Origin: Thermicanus aegyptius DSM 12793
GTDB lineage: Bacteria > Bacillota > Bacilli > Thermicanales > Thermicanaceae
Length of the DNA: 64,000 nucleotides
NCBI RefSeq assembly: GCF_000510645.1
Contig: NZ_KI783301.1
Span: 624,085-688,084 of the forward strand
Direction: 5' to 3'
Position numbers and translations under genes: made by a program. Position 1 is the first letter of the stretch, and every line of letters starts with the position of its first letter. Under the pieces are notes generated by a model. It made no database searches. It was not told where the DNA came from and saw only the letters and a list, made by a program, of their open reading frames with translations. Positions 43,631-52,774 of the stretch are shown here, piece by piece.

Positions 43631-43858
43631 ATTGATGCGATAGAACGGTTATATCACGTGATTGAAGAATTTCGAGCAAATGGGGTAGAGATTTACGATC
43701 CTCATACTTGGTTATTGGATCATGGCGGGAGGGGGGAAATTGCAAAAATGCATCTGCGCAAAAGAAAGAACGATCCCCTAGGTCTATTAAATCCGGGAAA
43801 ACTCATCTTTCCATTTTCGCGTAGAGAGGATCCAGTAGATCAGCCCGATTCCTACTAG
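43628..43858 (+). pseudogene. C-terminal fragment of a FAD-linked oxidase
   Basis: After the junction the frame reads DAIERLYHVIEEFRANG, then DPHTWLLDHGG and DPLGLLNPGKL, the last ~75 residues of a glycolate-oxidase/berberine-bridge-type FAD enzyme. The FAD-binding part is absent. Its end overlaps the convergent YhfC gene by 72 bases. Confidence 0.65.
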
Positions 43859-44575
43859 GAGGAGGAACGCTTCCACCCAGACGGGATGAATACGAAACGC
43901 TTGACTTAAGCCCACCGGGAAATCGATGGCCGCATGGGCGAAGATGGCGTAAAGGAGGTAACGGAGATTTCTCTTGCGAACGGCTAAAAGGACGAGTAGA
44001 GACATGGCGATCTGGATGATGAGGGCGATCATACGCTCCATCCCTCCCAGGTAAAAGAGATAGGGGGGAGTAACGGTCAACGAAGTCTTTATCGAGGCAA
44101 TCATTTCTGCTGGGACTTGTCCATTTAAGCTGGATTCCAATGTACCCTGGTTAATCATCATCGAGAGAAAAATCGCTTGAATGGCAGGGAGCCCTCCGAT
44201 GAGAACGGCTTCAATCCCTCCATGCCCCAAACCGAGGGCGAGCCCTTCCTTACGTTCCATTTTCCCTTTTAAGGCATAACGGAAAGCGAGGTAACGCCCC
44301 ACCTCTTCAAAAATCCCCGCGGCCAAGCCGCCATAAAGGGCATATAGAAAAGGCTGCTTAAAAAAATTCGCCGTTGTCTGATTTTGAACCAATAGATAAA
44401 GATGCATGCTCTTCTCTAAAATCTGGGAAAATAGAATAAAAACCAGGGCTCCGATAAAAACCGTCCGGATCGAGATTTTCTCTTTTCGAATCAGGTAGAT
44501 AAGGAGAAAAAGGGGGACGGTAAAGGAGAGGAGTGCCTGTAGCGCTAAACCTATGATTGAAGCCGTGGAAACCAT
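43787..44575 (-). CDS. YhfC-family intramembrane metalloprotease
   Basis: 262 residues, seven or eight membrane segments. Conserved polar motifs inside the membrane match the YhfC/PrsW-like glutamic protease group: FEEVGRY, GHGGIEA and HAAIDFP. In relatives the Glu pair and the His are the catalytic set. The substrate is unknown. ATG at 44575 has GAAGGGAG upstream; an ATG six codons earlier lacks a site. The gene flanks the island on its right and reads towards it. Confidence 0.85.
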   Translation of the reverse strand: MVSTASIIGLALQALLSFTVPLFLLIYLIRKEKISIRTVFIGALVFILFSQILEKSMHLYLLVQNQTTANFFKQPFLYALYGGLAAGIFEEVGRYLAFRYALKGKMERKEGLALGLGHGGIEAVLIGGLPAIQAIFLSMMINQGTLESSLNGQVPAEMIASIKTSLTVTPPYLFYLGGMERMIALIIQIAMSLLVLLAVRKRNLRYLLYAIFAHAAIDFPVGLSQAFRIHPVWVEAFLLLVGIGLIYWILSTRKWKDEFSRI

Positions 44576-44632
44576 GATTTGTTCTCCCTTCACAGAAGTG
44601 GATGAAAAATCTTTCTTTTCACCTCTACTTGA

Positions 44633-44661
44633 AAAGTACCTGATAACTTCTGTCCTGTCAA
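44633..44661 (-). promoter_or_regulatory. Promoter of the YhfC gene
   Basis: Minus strand: TTGACA, 17 bases, TACTTT, about 58 bases before the start codon. The rest of the 365-base gap to the chromate transporter shows no other clear signal. Confidence 0.65.
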
Positions 44662-44940
44662 TGTTCTCCTGGGATATTTAAAGATATGTAAAGTTTCTTG
44701 AAGATGATCATCTAACGGCAGGCTGAAGAATTGGGAGATCAATCACGGAATAGGAATATCTGATTCACTTATGAAGAAAACGATCTGAACCACTGTGTGA
44801 AGGAACGTTGGCCTTTTTCAAGCATCGGAAATTTGCCGGCTGGATTTAAGGGGAAATTGGGAGTAAGATGGAATAAAGGATAAAGAGGAGAAAGAACAGG
44901 TTACGATCGACCGAAAGATGCCGCAGAAAAGGAGTACTCC

Positions 44941-45519
44941 ATGATTTACTGGAACATCTTTTTATCTTTTCTTCGTATCGGGATCTTTGGCTACGGGGGA
45001 GGCCCTTCCATGATCCCCCTCTTTCATGCGGAATGTGTAAAGAAACAAAAATGGCTCAGCGACGAGGAATTTGCCGACTCGTTGGCCTTGGGGAATACCC
45101 TGCCTGGCCCGATCGCCACCAAGATGGCTGCCTACATAGGATATAAGGTAAAAGGATGGATCGGATCGGTGATCGCGATCCTTGCCGTAAGCATGCCCAT
45201 CGCCATCCTTATGATCCTTCTTTTGACGCTTCTATACCGTATGCAGGAAAATTCTTTTTTCCAGCGTACCATTTCCGCGATCCAACCGGTGATCGCCGTG
45301 ATGATGGGGGTTCTCACCTACCAATTTTTTATCAAGAGTTGGAAGGAGACGGGAAACAAAGGGAGTGTTTTCTTTCTTTTGTTTTTATCCATTCTTCTCA
45401 TTCCTGTGCTTGGGATTCACCCGGGCATTCTGATTGCCGTTCTCCTTTTATCCTCTTTCCTTTACACCACATGGCTGGTTCGGAAGGGTCGCCGGGCTAA
45501 GGAAGGGGGAGAAGAATGA
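44941..45519 (+). CDS. Chromate transporter half-protein 1 (CHR family)
   Basis: 192 residues, about six membrane segments; a short-chain CHR protein carrying one chromate transporter domain (FGYGGGPSMIPLFHAE, NTLPGPIATKMAAYIGY). Firmicutes often encode such halves in pairs that work as heterodimers with opposite orientation, exporting chromate or a related oxyanion. It overlaps the second half gene by four bases (ATGA). The start follows AAGGAG. Confidence 0.88.
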   Translation: MIYWNIFLSFLRIGIFGYGGGPSMIPLFHAECVKKQKWLSDEEFADSLALGNTLPGPIATKMAAYIGYKVKGWIGSVIAILAVSMPIAILMILLLTLLYRMQENSFFQRTISAIQPVIAVMMGVLTYQFFIKSWKETGNKGSVFFLLFLSILLIPVLGIHPGILIAVLLLSSFLYTTWLVRKGRRAKEGGEE

Positions 45520-46049
45520 TCTACTTTCAACTTTTTTGGGCATTTTTCATCGCCAATCTATTAGGGTATGGGGGAGGTCCGCCCAGCATCCCCCTGATCC
45601 AAAACGAGGTGGTCAATCACTACCGCTGGGCGACGGTTAAAGAGTTCGGAGAGGTCCTGGCCGTGGGGAATGCTCTGCCCAGCCCGATCAATACGAAGTT
45701 GGCCGCCTATTTCGGTTATCAAGTGGGAGGGCTTTTGGGAGCGGTTGTGGCTTTATTTGCCACCATCGCTCCGAGTGCCGTCGCTATGGTCCTCCTTTTT
45801 AAAGCGGTCACCTATTTTAAGGATGCCCCCCAGGTAAAGGCGATGACGGAGTCCATCCGCCCTGTGGTGACCGTACTCCTCGGAGCATTAACCTACCAAT
45901 TTCTCGCCGCTTCTGTGGGCGAACTGGGGATCCTTCATACGGGCGTTTTGGTTCTCCTATCTTTCTATTTGATGGAGAGGAAGAAACTTCATCCTGCTCT
46001 CATGATCCTCTTGGCGATGGGGTATGGGGCGCTTACTTCTTTTTTGTAA
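45516..46049 (+). CDS. Chromate transporter half-protein 2 (CHR family)
   Basis: 177 residues, same family and layout as the previous gene (LGYGGGPPSIPLIQNE, NALPSPINTKLAAYFGY). Translationally coupled through the ATGA overlap. In Bacillus subtilis the ywrA/ywrB pair has this arrangement. The following LacI-type gene has its own promoter, so a regulatory link is only possible, not shown. Confidence 0.88.
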   Translation: MIYFQLFWAFFIANLLGYGGGPPSIPLIQNEVVNHYRWATVKEFGEVLAVGNALPSPINTKLAAYFGYQVGGLLGAVVALFATIAPSAVAMVLLFKAVTYFKDAPQVKAMTESIRPVVTVLLGALTYQFLAASVGELGILHTGVLVLLSFYLMERKKLHPALMILLAMGYGALTSFL

Positions 46050-46076
46050 AATGGGGGTTTCATTTTCAGAAAGTGA

Positions 46077-46105
46077 TTGACAAGATACATGGAATATGAA
46101 ATAAT
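46077..46105 (+). promoter_or_regulatory. Promoter of the LacI-family gene
   Basis: TTGACA, 17 bases, AATAAT: perfect -35 and five of six bases in -10. Confidence 0.8.
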
Positions 46106-46163
46106 AGAGCCGATATTGAACGCGTGTACATGAATGGTTTGGAAGAGGGTAGGGGGAGTTAAC

Positions 46164-47189
46164 ATGATTACGAGAAAAGAGGTGGCGAAGCGGGCCGGCG
46201 TTTCGGAAGCGACCGTCTCCCGAGTCTTTACCAATCATCCTTCCGTAAAAAAGGAGACAAAGGAGAAGGTGTTGCGAGTGGCTGAAGAATTAGGCTATAC
46301 TCCGAATGCCTTAGCCCAAAGTGTAGCCCGCAGGCGAAGCATGAATATTGGTGTCGTTGTTCCCTATGTCCCTAAAGTTCATATTTTTTCCCATGATTAT
46401 TTTTCCGAGATTATCAGCGGAATCGGTGAAGTGGCCCAGGAACATGGATATGACCTCGTACTTTTTCATCGCCATTTACACCAAGATATGGATTACAGAA
46501 GATATTATATGAATAAAAAAGTAGACGGGACGATTTTGCTCGGAACCCGGACGGAAGAACAAGAAGCATTGACCGATCTGTACCGACTTGATCTTCCATT
46601 TGTTCTGATCAGTAATATGCTGGAAATGGTCCCCCAGTATTCGATTCTGGCTGATCATCAACGGGGGAGTTATGAGGCGATGAGGCATTTGGTCCGCCTC
46701 GGTCACCGACGTATCGCTTTCCTTAACGGGCCTGATTCCTACATGGACAGCATCTACAGGAGGAAAGGAGTGGAACAGGCGAGGGAGGAATGGAATCTCC
46801 GGGAGCTCCTATATTTTCAAGGGGATTTTAGCCGGACGAGCGGCCTTCGCTTTGCCGATCTCTTCGTTCAATTAGATCCAAGACCAACCGCGGTCTTTGC
46901 GGCCAATGACCGCATGGCGATCGGCTTCATGCAGGGGTTAAAACAACATGGGGTCTTCCCGGGATTGGAGGTGGCGATCGTCGGATATGATAACTCCCAA
47001 ATTGCCCAATTCTCCGATCCCTCTCTGACGACGGTTCATGTTCCTCATTTTGAGATGGGAAAGATGGCGGTGGAGGTTTTGATCCGCCAATTAGAAGGGA
47101 AAAAATTCCATGGACCTCATATTTTGCCTACCGAACTGATCGTGAGGGAATCATCCACCCAATTTGAGGTGGATGAGAAGAGTTTGTAA
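46164..47189 (+). CDS. LacI/GalR-family transcriptional regulator
   Basis: 341 residues: N-terminal LacI HTH (TRKEVAKRAGVSEATVSRVF) with hinge helix, then a periplasmic-binding-like effector domain. Relatives repress sugar-uptake genes, but no carbohydrate operon is adjacent; the nearest sugar system is the ascorbate-type PTS 3.6 kb away, which has its own regulator. Its target is unknown. ATG at 46164 follows GGGGGAG; the open frame ten codons upstream has no site. Confidence 0.9.
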   Translation: MITRKEVAKRAGVSEATVSRVFTNHPSVKKETKEKVLRVAEELGYTPNALAQSVARRRSMNIGVVVPYVPKVHIFSHDYFSEIISGIGEVAQEHGYDLVLFHRHLHQDMDYRRYYMNKKVDGTILLGTRTEEQEALTDLYRLDLPFVLISNMLEMVPQYSILADHQRGSYEAMRHLVRLGHRRIAFLNGPDSYMDSIYRRKGVEQAREEWNLRELLYFQGDFSRTSGLRFADLFVQLDPRPTAVFAANDRMAIGFMQGLKQHGVFPGLEVAIVGYDNSQIAQFSDPSLTTVHVPHFEMGKMAVEVLIRQLEGKKFHGPHILPTELIVRESSTQFEVDEKSL

Positions 47190-47193
47190 GAGG

Positions 47194-48267
47194 TTAATCC
47201 GTTTCATAAAGGCATCTTCCAGTCAAGGAGAGATCGAAACTCCCCATGGCCTCCAATTCCTGCCGGAAGGAAGGAGAGGCCAGGATTCTTCGGATTCCAT
47301 CCAGGAGTTTTCGGTTCTCTTCTTTTTTTAGCAGGACGAGGTCATACCGTTCCAGCCTAAGGGGGATGAAATCAACGGGAAAGAGAAAACTGGTCTGTTC
47401 GATGCCTACGCCTACGTCGGCATTTCCTGCCGCCACGGCGCCGGCGACGCTTAGATGACTCGTTTCTTCCCAATGATACCCTCGCACTTCCCGTTTAGGG
47501 ATGCCGTGCAGGCGCAGGTTCTCATCGAGAAAGACCCGGGCTCCTGAGCCTTTCTCCCGGTTTACCAGTTTTACCTCTTTCCTGCGTAGATCTTCCCAAC
47601 CGGTGATCCCCTTCGGATTTCCTTTTTTCACGTAAAAACCGATCTGCCGCTGGACGAGATGGATGACGATGTACTCATAGCCCGTTAGTATTCGCTTAAT
47701 ATAAGGGAGGTTATACTCATCTGTTTCACCGTCATAAAGATGAGTGCTCACAATATCGGCTTCACGGGCAAACATGGACATTAAGCTGTTTAAACTGCCG
47801 GAGTAGGAACGTAAGGACCGATAGGGAGGGCACTCCTTCTCGATGTAACGGGCTAAGAGATCGAGGCTTAAATCCTGCCCGCTGATCACCACCTGATCCG
47901 TTTTGAGAAGCCCGCCTGTTTCTTCTTCGAGTCCGGGCCCATTTCTGCGATCTCCCGAGAGCTCATGCAGCCTGAATGCTTTTCTGTGATCCCGGGACGA
48001 ATCCCGCTCCATCTGAACCCCTTCTTTATCCTCATCATTTCCTTTCTCTTTGGGTATAGGGAACTCCTCTCTCTCCCTTCCTTTCCCCCCTTCGTTTTTT
48101 CTTCTCTCTTTAAAAGCCTCCAAATCCTTCGCTTCGATTCGCATTTGCCTCCCAATCCGGTAGGCGGGGAGCATTCCTTTTTTTATGAGGTGATATACCG
48201 TTAGCTTGGATACTTTTAGGAGTTTCGCCACTTCTTCCGTTGTGTATGAGAGATTCTCTCCGGACAT
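47194..48267 (-). CDS. HTH (excisionase-type) regulator with periplasmic-binding-like domain, mod-linked
   Basis: 357 residues: N-terminal MerR/excisionase-like HTH (TTEEVAKLLKVSKLTVYHL), a charged low-complexity linker (residues ~65-110), and a PBP-like domain of the LysR-substrate/molybdate type (GYEYIVIHLVQRQIGFYV, KGSGARVFLDENLR). Divergent from modABC and separated from modA by palindromic repeats, so it is probably the molybdate/tungstate-responsive regulator replacing ModE. ATG at 48267 has GAGGTGA upstream. Confidence 0.83.
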   Translation of the reverse strand: MSGENLSYTTEEVAKLLKVSKLTVYHLIKKGMLPAYRIGRQMRIEAKDLEAFKERRKNEGGKGREREEFPIPKEKGNDEDKEGVQMERDSSRDHRKAFRLHELSGDRRNGPGLEEETGGLLKTDQVVISGQDLSLDLLARYIEKECPPYRSLRSYSGSLNSLMSMFAREADIVSTHLYDGETDEYNLPYIKRILTGYEYIVIHLVQRQIGFYVKKGNPKGITGWEDLRRKEVKLVNREKGSGARVFLDENLRLHGIPKREVRGYHWEETSHLSVAGAVAAGNADVGVGIEQTSFLFPVDFIPLRLERYDLVLLKKEENRKLLDGIRRILASPSFRQELEAMGSFDLSLTGRCLYETD

Positions 48268-48310
48268 CCACTTCACCTCACGCCTTTTTTGATTCTCCAT
48301 GATATAACTA

Positions 48311-48366
48311 ATTGTATCAATATATCATTAAATATAACTTGTATCAAGTACAGAAACGTATCATTT
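48311..48366. promoter_or_regulatory. Palindromic operator candidates between the regulator gene and modA
   Basis: ATTGTATCAAT (48311-48321) and CTTGTATCAAG (48338-48348) are each perfect inverted repeats around TAT, with centres 27 bases apart; a third GTATCA occurs at 48358-48363. They sit in the 165-base AT-rich divergent region and are the obvious sites for the HTH/PBP regulator. Confidence 0.65.
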
Positions 48367-48432
48367 TTTATATACATATCTTTAATTATAATTTATGATA
48401 ATATAAAAGTATTGCTTGAAAGGATGAACACG

Positions 48433-49251
48433 ATGAAGAGAATCATCGGAGGAGTTCTTCTTCTCCTTTTACTATTGATGACATCGGCATGTGGCGGGGG
48501 ATTCGCAAACCAAACGGGGGATTCACCTGCCAGGGAAAAAGAGGATAATCAAACGATGAAGTCGGAACAGAAGATGGAGCTGATGGTCTTGGCTGCCGCC
48601 TCCCTCACCGACGCCTTAAATGAAATGAAGGAGATGTATGAAAGAAATCACCCTGGAACGGAGATCACCTATGTTTTTGGTTCCTCAGGGACCTTGGCGC
48701 AGCAGCTGGAGCAAGGAGCCCCGGCCGATCTTTTCATCTCAGCCTCGGAGAAATTTATGGATCAAGTGGAGAATAAGGGGTTGCTCATGGAGGGGACGAA
48801 GAAGGAATATGTGAAGAATGAATTGGTGCTGATCGCGCCAAAGAAAGGCCGGAAGACTGTCCTTGAGCAGTTGAATCCGTCCGATGTAAAGCAATTCGCC
48901 ATCGGGGAGCCGAAGACGGTTCCCGCCGGCGCTTACGCCCAGGAAGTCCTTATGTCCTTAGGGAAATGGGCCGATTTGCAAGGCAAAATGGTATACGGCA
49001 AGGATGTCCGTCAGGTCTTGGCCTATGTGGAGATGGGGAATGTGGATTACGGCATGGTTTTTCGCACGGATGCCCTCATCTCAAAAGATGTGGTGGTTCT
49101 CGACGCTGCAAAACCGGAGTGGCATAAGCCCATCTCCTATCCGATTGCCATCATAAAAGAGAGCATGCATGAGAAGGAAGCCCGGGATTTTTACCAATTT
49201 CTCCTGAGCGGGGAAGGGAAGAAGGTGGTAGAAACGTATGGGTTTAAGTAA
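48433..49251 (+). CDS. modA: Molybdate ABC transporter substrate-binding lipoprotein
   Basis: 272 residues: lipoprotein signal with lipobox TSAC, then the ModA fold (LAAASLTDALNEM, FGSSGTLAQQLEQGAPADLFISAS, GNVDYGMVFRTDA), whose Ser/Ala positions bind the oxyanion. It captures molybdate or tungstate for ModBC. AAAGGATG precedes the ATG at 48433. Upstream lies the divergent regulator with shared operator region; downstream, modB overlaps its last codons by 14 bases. Confidence 0.95.
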   Translation: MKRIIGGVLLLLLLLMTSACGGGFANQTGDSPAREKEDNQTMKSEQKMELMVLAAASLTDALNEMKEMYERNHPGTEITYVFGSSGTLAQQLEQGAPADLFISASEKFMDQVENKGLLMEGTKKEYVKNELVLIAPKKGRKTVLEQLNPSDVKQFAIGEPKTVPAGAYAQEVLMSLGKWADLQGKMVYGKDVRQVLAYVEMGNVDYGMVFRTDALISKDVVVLDAAKPEWHKPISYPIAIIKESMHEKEARDFYQFLLSGEGKKVVETYGFK

Positions 49252-49961
49252 CCTATCGCCCCTTCTCCTTTCCTTAAAAGTAGCAGGCCTTGCCACGCTT
49301 TTTAATTTCTTTGCCGGATTATTGGTGGCGAGGATGTGGCATGGCGATCCGGGTTTTCCGGGGGAAGGAGTTCCTTCACTCCCTCCTCTTGCTACCCCTC
49401 GTTCTGCCGCCCACCGTGGTGGGTTTTCTCCTTCTTTTCCTCTTTGGGAAGAATGGTTGGATTGGTGGATGGTTGTGGAGTTCCTTTCAAATCCAGATCG
49501 TTTTTACTTGGATTGGCGCCGTTCTTGCATCCATCGTAGTGGCGTTTCCGCTCATGTACCAGAGCGCATTGGCAGGGTTTGAAACGGTTGATTCCCAGCT
49601 GGAAAACGCCGCCCGAACCTTGGGGGCTTCCGAATGGAGGGTATTTTGGAGCATCTCCTTGCCCCTCGCATGGCCGGGCCTGCTCTCCGGATTGATCCTA
49701 TCGTTTACCAGGGCCTTGGGGGAATTTGGAGCTACGCTGATGATTGCCGGGTATATCCCTGGAAAGACGGATACGATGCCGATCGCCATCTATTTCCTAG
49801 CCACCAATGGAGAGATGGGGGAGGCGGGCGTATGGGTTTTCATTATGATTCTCCTTGCCCTCGGTTCCATTTTGGGGCTAGAGCTTTGGACTAAAAAGAA
49901 GATGCGACGCTTCGCTGCGGTGAGGGAGGAAGAGAAACGTGCTTATCGTTCAGGTTCATAA
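49238..49961 (+). pseudogene. modB: Molybdate ABC transporter permease, frameshifted as read
   Basis: The N-terminus (SPLLLSLKVAGLATLFNFFAG) is in one frame and the rest (EFLHSLLLLPLVLPPTVVGF, then the coupling loop ENAARTLGASEWRVFWSI) in the next. Removing one G from the GGGGG run at 49360-49364 restores a continuous protein of about 240 residues with the expected FPGK motif. The change is therefore a +1 in a homopolymer: a sequencing error, a recent mutation or a slippage-based switch. The start ATG lies inside the end of modA. The modC gene overlaps its end by 23 bases. Confidence 0.88.
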
Positions 49962-50595
49962 GCGGCGGGGAGACTTTCTGCTGGAAGCCTCCTTTCAGTT
50001 GGAGAAAGAGATTACCGTTCTTTTCGGACCTTCCGGTTCAGGAAAGACGACGCTGCTCCACTTGATCGCAGGAATTCTTACGCCGGACGGCGGGGAGATT
50101 CGCCTGGATGATCTCGTATATTTCTCTGAGGGCCGTCCCCCTCTTCCCATACGTAAAAGGAAGGTGGGCGTTCTCTTCCAGGATTATGCCCTCTTTCCCC
50201 ACATGACCGTAGAAAGGAATATCCTGTATGGCGTAAAGGGAGAAAAAAAGATAGAGGCTCCACAGATTCGCCAGCTCCTCGAAGTGACGGGGATCGTCCA
50301 TTTGATCCACAAGTATCCCCATCAACTGTCCGGCGGTGAAAAACAGAGGGTAGCCCTCGTCCGGGCTTTGGCCGCCGATTCCAAGCTCCTCCTTCTGGAT
50401 GAACCTTTTTCGGCATTGGATCGAAAGACAAAGGAAGAGTGCCATGATGAGCTGTTACGTCTTCATGCACTCCGGAGAATTCCCATCCTCTTGGTCACCC
50501 ATGATATGGAGGAGGCGAAAAAGCTGGGAAAGCGTCTAATGTATATGGAACAGGGGAAAGTGAGGGATATACGAGGAGCAAGTTATGCCGAGTAG
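49939..50595 (+). CDS. modC: Molybdate ABC transporter ATPase, without MOP domain
   Basis: 218 residues: Walker A GPSGSGKTT, Q-loop FQDYALFPH, signature LSGGEKQR, Walker B LLLLDEPFSALD, switch His in THDMEEA. The C-terminal MOP/TOBE molybdate-binding domain of Escherichia coli ModC is absent, as in many short Firmicute ModC proteins, so feedback by bound oxyanion in this subunit is unlikely. GTG start behind GGGAGGAAG. Confidence 0.9.
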   Translation: MLIVQVHKRRGDFLLEASFQLEKEITVLFGPSGSGKTTLLHLIAGILTPDGGEIRLDDLVYFSEGRPPLPIRKRKVGVLFQDYALFPHMTVERNILYGVKGEKKIEAPQIRQLLEVTGIVHLIHKYPHQLSGGEKQRVALVRALAADSKLLLLDEPFSALDRKTKEECHDELLRLHALRRIPILLVTHDMEEAKKLGKRLMYMEQGKVRDIRGASYAE

Positions 50596-50802
50596 CGGAA
50601 TGATTTGCAATAGGACCGTCTCAATGAGGGGAATTATTCTATGGCGATGCTTAACTTGATCAGTTTCATGGAAATTATGTACGCCTATTGCTTGGTAATT
50701 ACCGGATTGATACGGAAAAAGAATGGATAATTCAGAAGAATAAACCGGTATACTAAATGCTAAGAAGGCGCTTTCATTTTTTATGATTGAGGGGGAAAGG
50801 GG

Positions 50803-52743
50803 ATGATATACCAAGACAATCGGAAAAGGAAATTGTTAGATCTCCTGTTGCGGACGGAGGAATTTTATCCGGTGGCCTTTTTCGCCGAGAAGCTTAACGT
50901 TTCCGAAAAGACGGTGAGGAATGACCTTAAAGCATTGGAATCGCTGTTTCGAAAGATACCAGGATCAGAATTCATTAAAAAGCCCAATAGAGGCATTCTT
51001 CTGAAAATTCCCGAAGAGAATAAAGATCGGCTTATGACAGAACTTCGAAACTCCGATTTTCAGGCGATGGATGCAGATGGAAGAAAGGTTTATCTTCTCT
51101 ATTTATTGCTTTTCGAAGAGAGAATTTACACGCTTCAGGAATTAGCCGATCGTTTTTATACGAGCAAAAGCACAATTCATCATAATCTTCGGGAGATCGA
51201 CAAGTGGCTGAATAAATTTGATTTACGCCTGATCAAAAGAACCAACTATGGGATAAAGGTTGAAGGAAATGAAAAAGATTGGAGGCGATCTATGTATGAG
51301 GTGATCGAATCGTTATTAGCGAATCCCAATCGTTCGGTTCATTATAAATGGTTCGGTCCGATTCGCGATGAAATACAATTTATCAAACGTATTTTAATCA
51401 ATATTAGCAAAGATTTCCATATTCCCTTTGCCGAAGTGGGAATCGAAAATTTGGCTATCGAAACGTATTTGATGGTAAAACGGGTCAAAGAGCAAAAAAG
51501 AATTCATTTATGCTCACGAGACATAATTCCATTAAATTCCGATTGGGTCTATCCGATTGCACAAAAACTGATTGATGTTTTATCGACGAATTATGCCATA
51601 CGATTTCCCAAGTCAGAAATCGATTATCTCACATGCTTAATACTAGGAACAAAATTGCATTTAAGCGAAGATTTTTATACAGCGAATATGCTCAATAAAG
51701 TGGTTCCATCCCAAATTGCTTCGTATTCAAAGGCTTTGATAGAAAAAGTAGAACGTTTCACCCACATTCAATTTGTGCAGGACGAAATGTTACAATCCGG
51801 ACTCACTCTCCATTTATTTACAGCCTATCATCGGTTGAAGTTTAAACTACCTATCGTTAATCCAATGCTAGAAGAGATAAAACAGACCTATCGTTATATT
51901 TTTGAAGCTGTTTTTGCGGCTATTCCGGAGATGGAGGAAGAGGCCGGAGTAACCATATCGGAAGATGAAGTAGGATATATCGTGCTTCATTTTCAAGCTT
52001 CTCTAGAGAGAAGAAAAGTGGAATCACCAAAAAAGAGGGCATTAGTGGTATGTGCACATGGAATCGGTTCAGCCCAACTGCTCATAAGTAAGCTGAGAAA
52101 ATCGTTTCCTGGCATCGATATCTTGAATGCGATTTCCGTCTCATCTCTCACTCCAATGTTGGAAAAAGAGAGAGTGGATTTTATTGTGAGTACGGTGCCT
52201 TTAAAAGATCAGAAAGTCCCTGTCGTTCAGGTTTCTCCTTTACTCTCTCCTAAGGAATATGAGGCGATTGATCGGATCGTCAATGGGCTCAATGAAAACA
52301 GAAGGGTAGGTAAATATCCTGTTTTTAAGGAATTTTTGCTCCAAGGCATCATAAAAGTTGGCGTCCAGGCAGACACACCTGAAGAGGTGATTCGATTTCT
52401 TGTTCAGCAATTAGAATCGATCGGCGCCGTTTCTCCAAGATACCTAAAAAGTGTTCTTGAGCGAGAAAGAAGTTCTGCAACGGCCATAGGAGGAGGTTTA
52501 GCGATCCCTCACGGTTCACCCATGGAGATTATTACTCCTATGGTTGCATTGGCCAAATTGTCACATCCTATCCTCTGGGGACGTGAGAAAGTTTCCTTGG
52601 TTCTCATGTTGGCGATTACACTGGAAGAGCAGAAGAAAACCCAGTTATTGTTTGAAGAGATCATCCATCTGATAGAGGATGTGGACACATTGGATTGTCT
52701 ACGTAAATCCGATGAAGAAGAGATCTTTCTAAATTGTTTATAA
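50803..52743 (+). CDS. PRD-containing transcription activator with PTS EIIB- and EIIA-like domains
   Basis: 646 residues, BglG/MtlR-type architecture: N-terminal HTH (FFAEKLNVSEKTVRNDL), second HTH (LADRFYTSKSTIHHNL), two PRD domains (~residues 180-400) with regulatory His, an EIIB-Gat-like domain beginning ALVVCAHGIGSAQLL, and a C-terminal EIIA-Fru/Mtl domain with GGGLAIPHGSP. The PTS phosphorylates such regulators according to sugar supply. It precedes the ascorbate-type PTS genes by 31 bases and should activate them. GAGGGGGAAAGGGG precedes the ATG. Confidence 0.92.
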   Translation: MIYQDNRKRKLLDLLLRTEEFYPVAFFAEKLNVSEKTVRNDLKALESLFRKIPGSEFIKKPNRGILLKIPEENKDRLMTELRNSDFQAMDADGRKVYLLYLLLFEERIYTLQELADRFYTSKSTIHHNLREIDKWLNKFDLRLIKRTNYGIKVEGNEKDWRRSMYEVIESLLANPNRSVHYKWFGPIRDEIQFIKRILINISKDFHIPFAEVGIENLAIETYLMVKRVKEQKRIHLCSRDIIPLNSDWVYPIAQKLIDVLSTNYAIRFPKSEIDYLTCLILGTKLHLSEDFYTANMLNKVVPSQIASYSKALIEKVERFTHIQFVQDEMLQSGLTLHLFTAYHRLKFKLPIVNPMLEEIKQTYRYIFEAVFAAIPEMEEEAGVTISEDEVGYIVLHFQASLERRKVESPKKRALVVCAHGIGSAQLLISKLRKSFPGIDILNAISVSSLTPMLEKERVDFIVSTVPLKDQKVPVVQVSPLLSPKEYEAIDRIVNGLNENRRVGKYPVFKEFLLQGIIKVGVQADTPEEVIRFLVQQLESIGAVSPRYLKSVLERERSSATAIGGGLAIPHGSPMEIITPMVALAKLSHPILWGREKVSLVLMLAITLEEQKKTQLLFEEIIHLIEDVDTLDCLRKSDEEEIFLNCL

Positions 52744-52774
52744 TTTAGAGCTTTAAAACTAGGAGGAAATGTAG

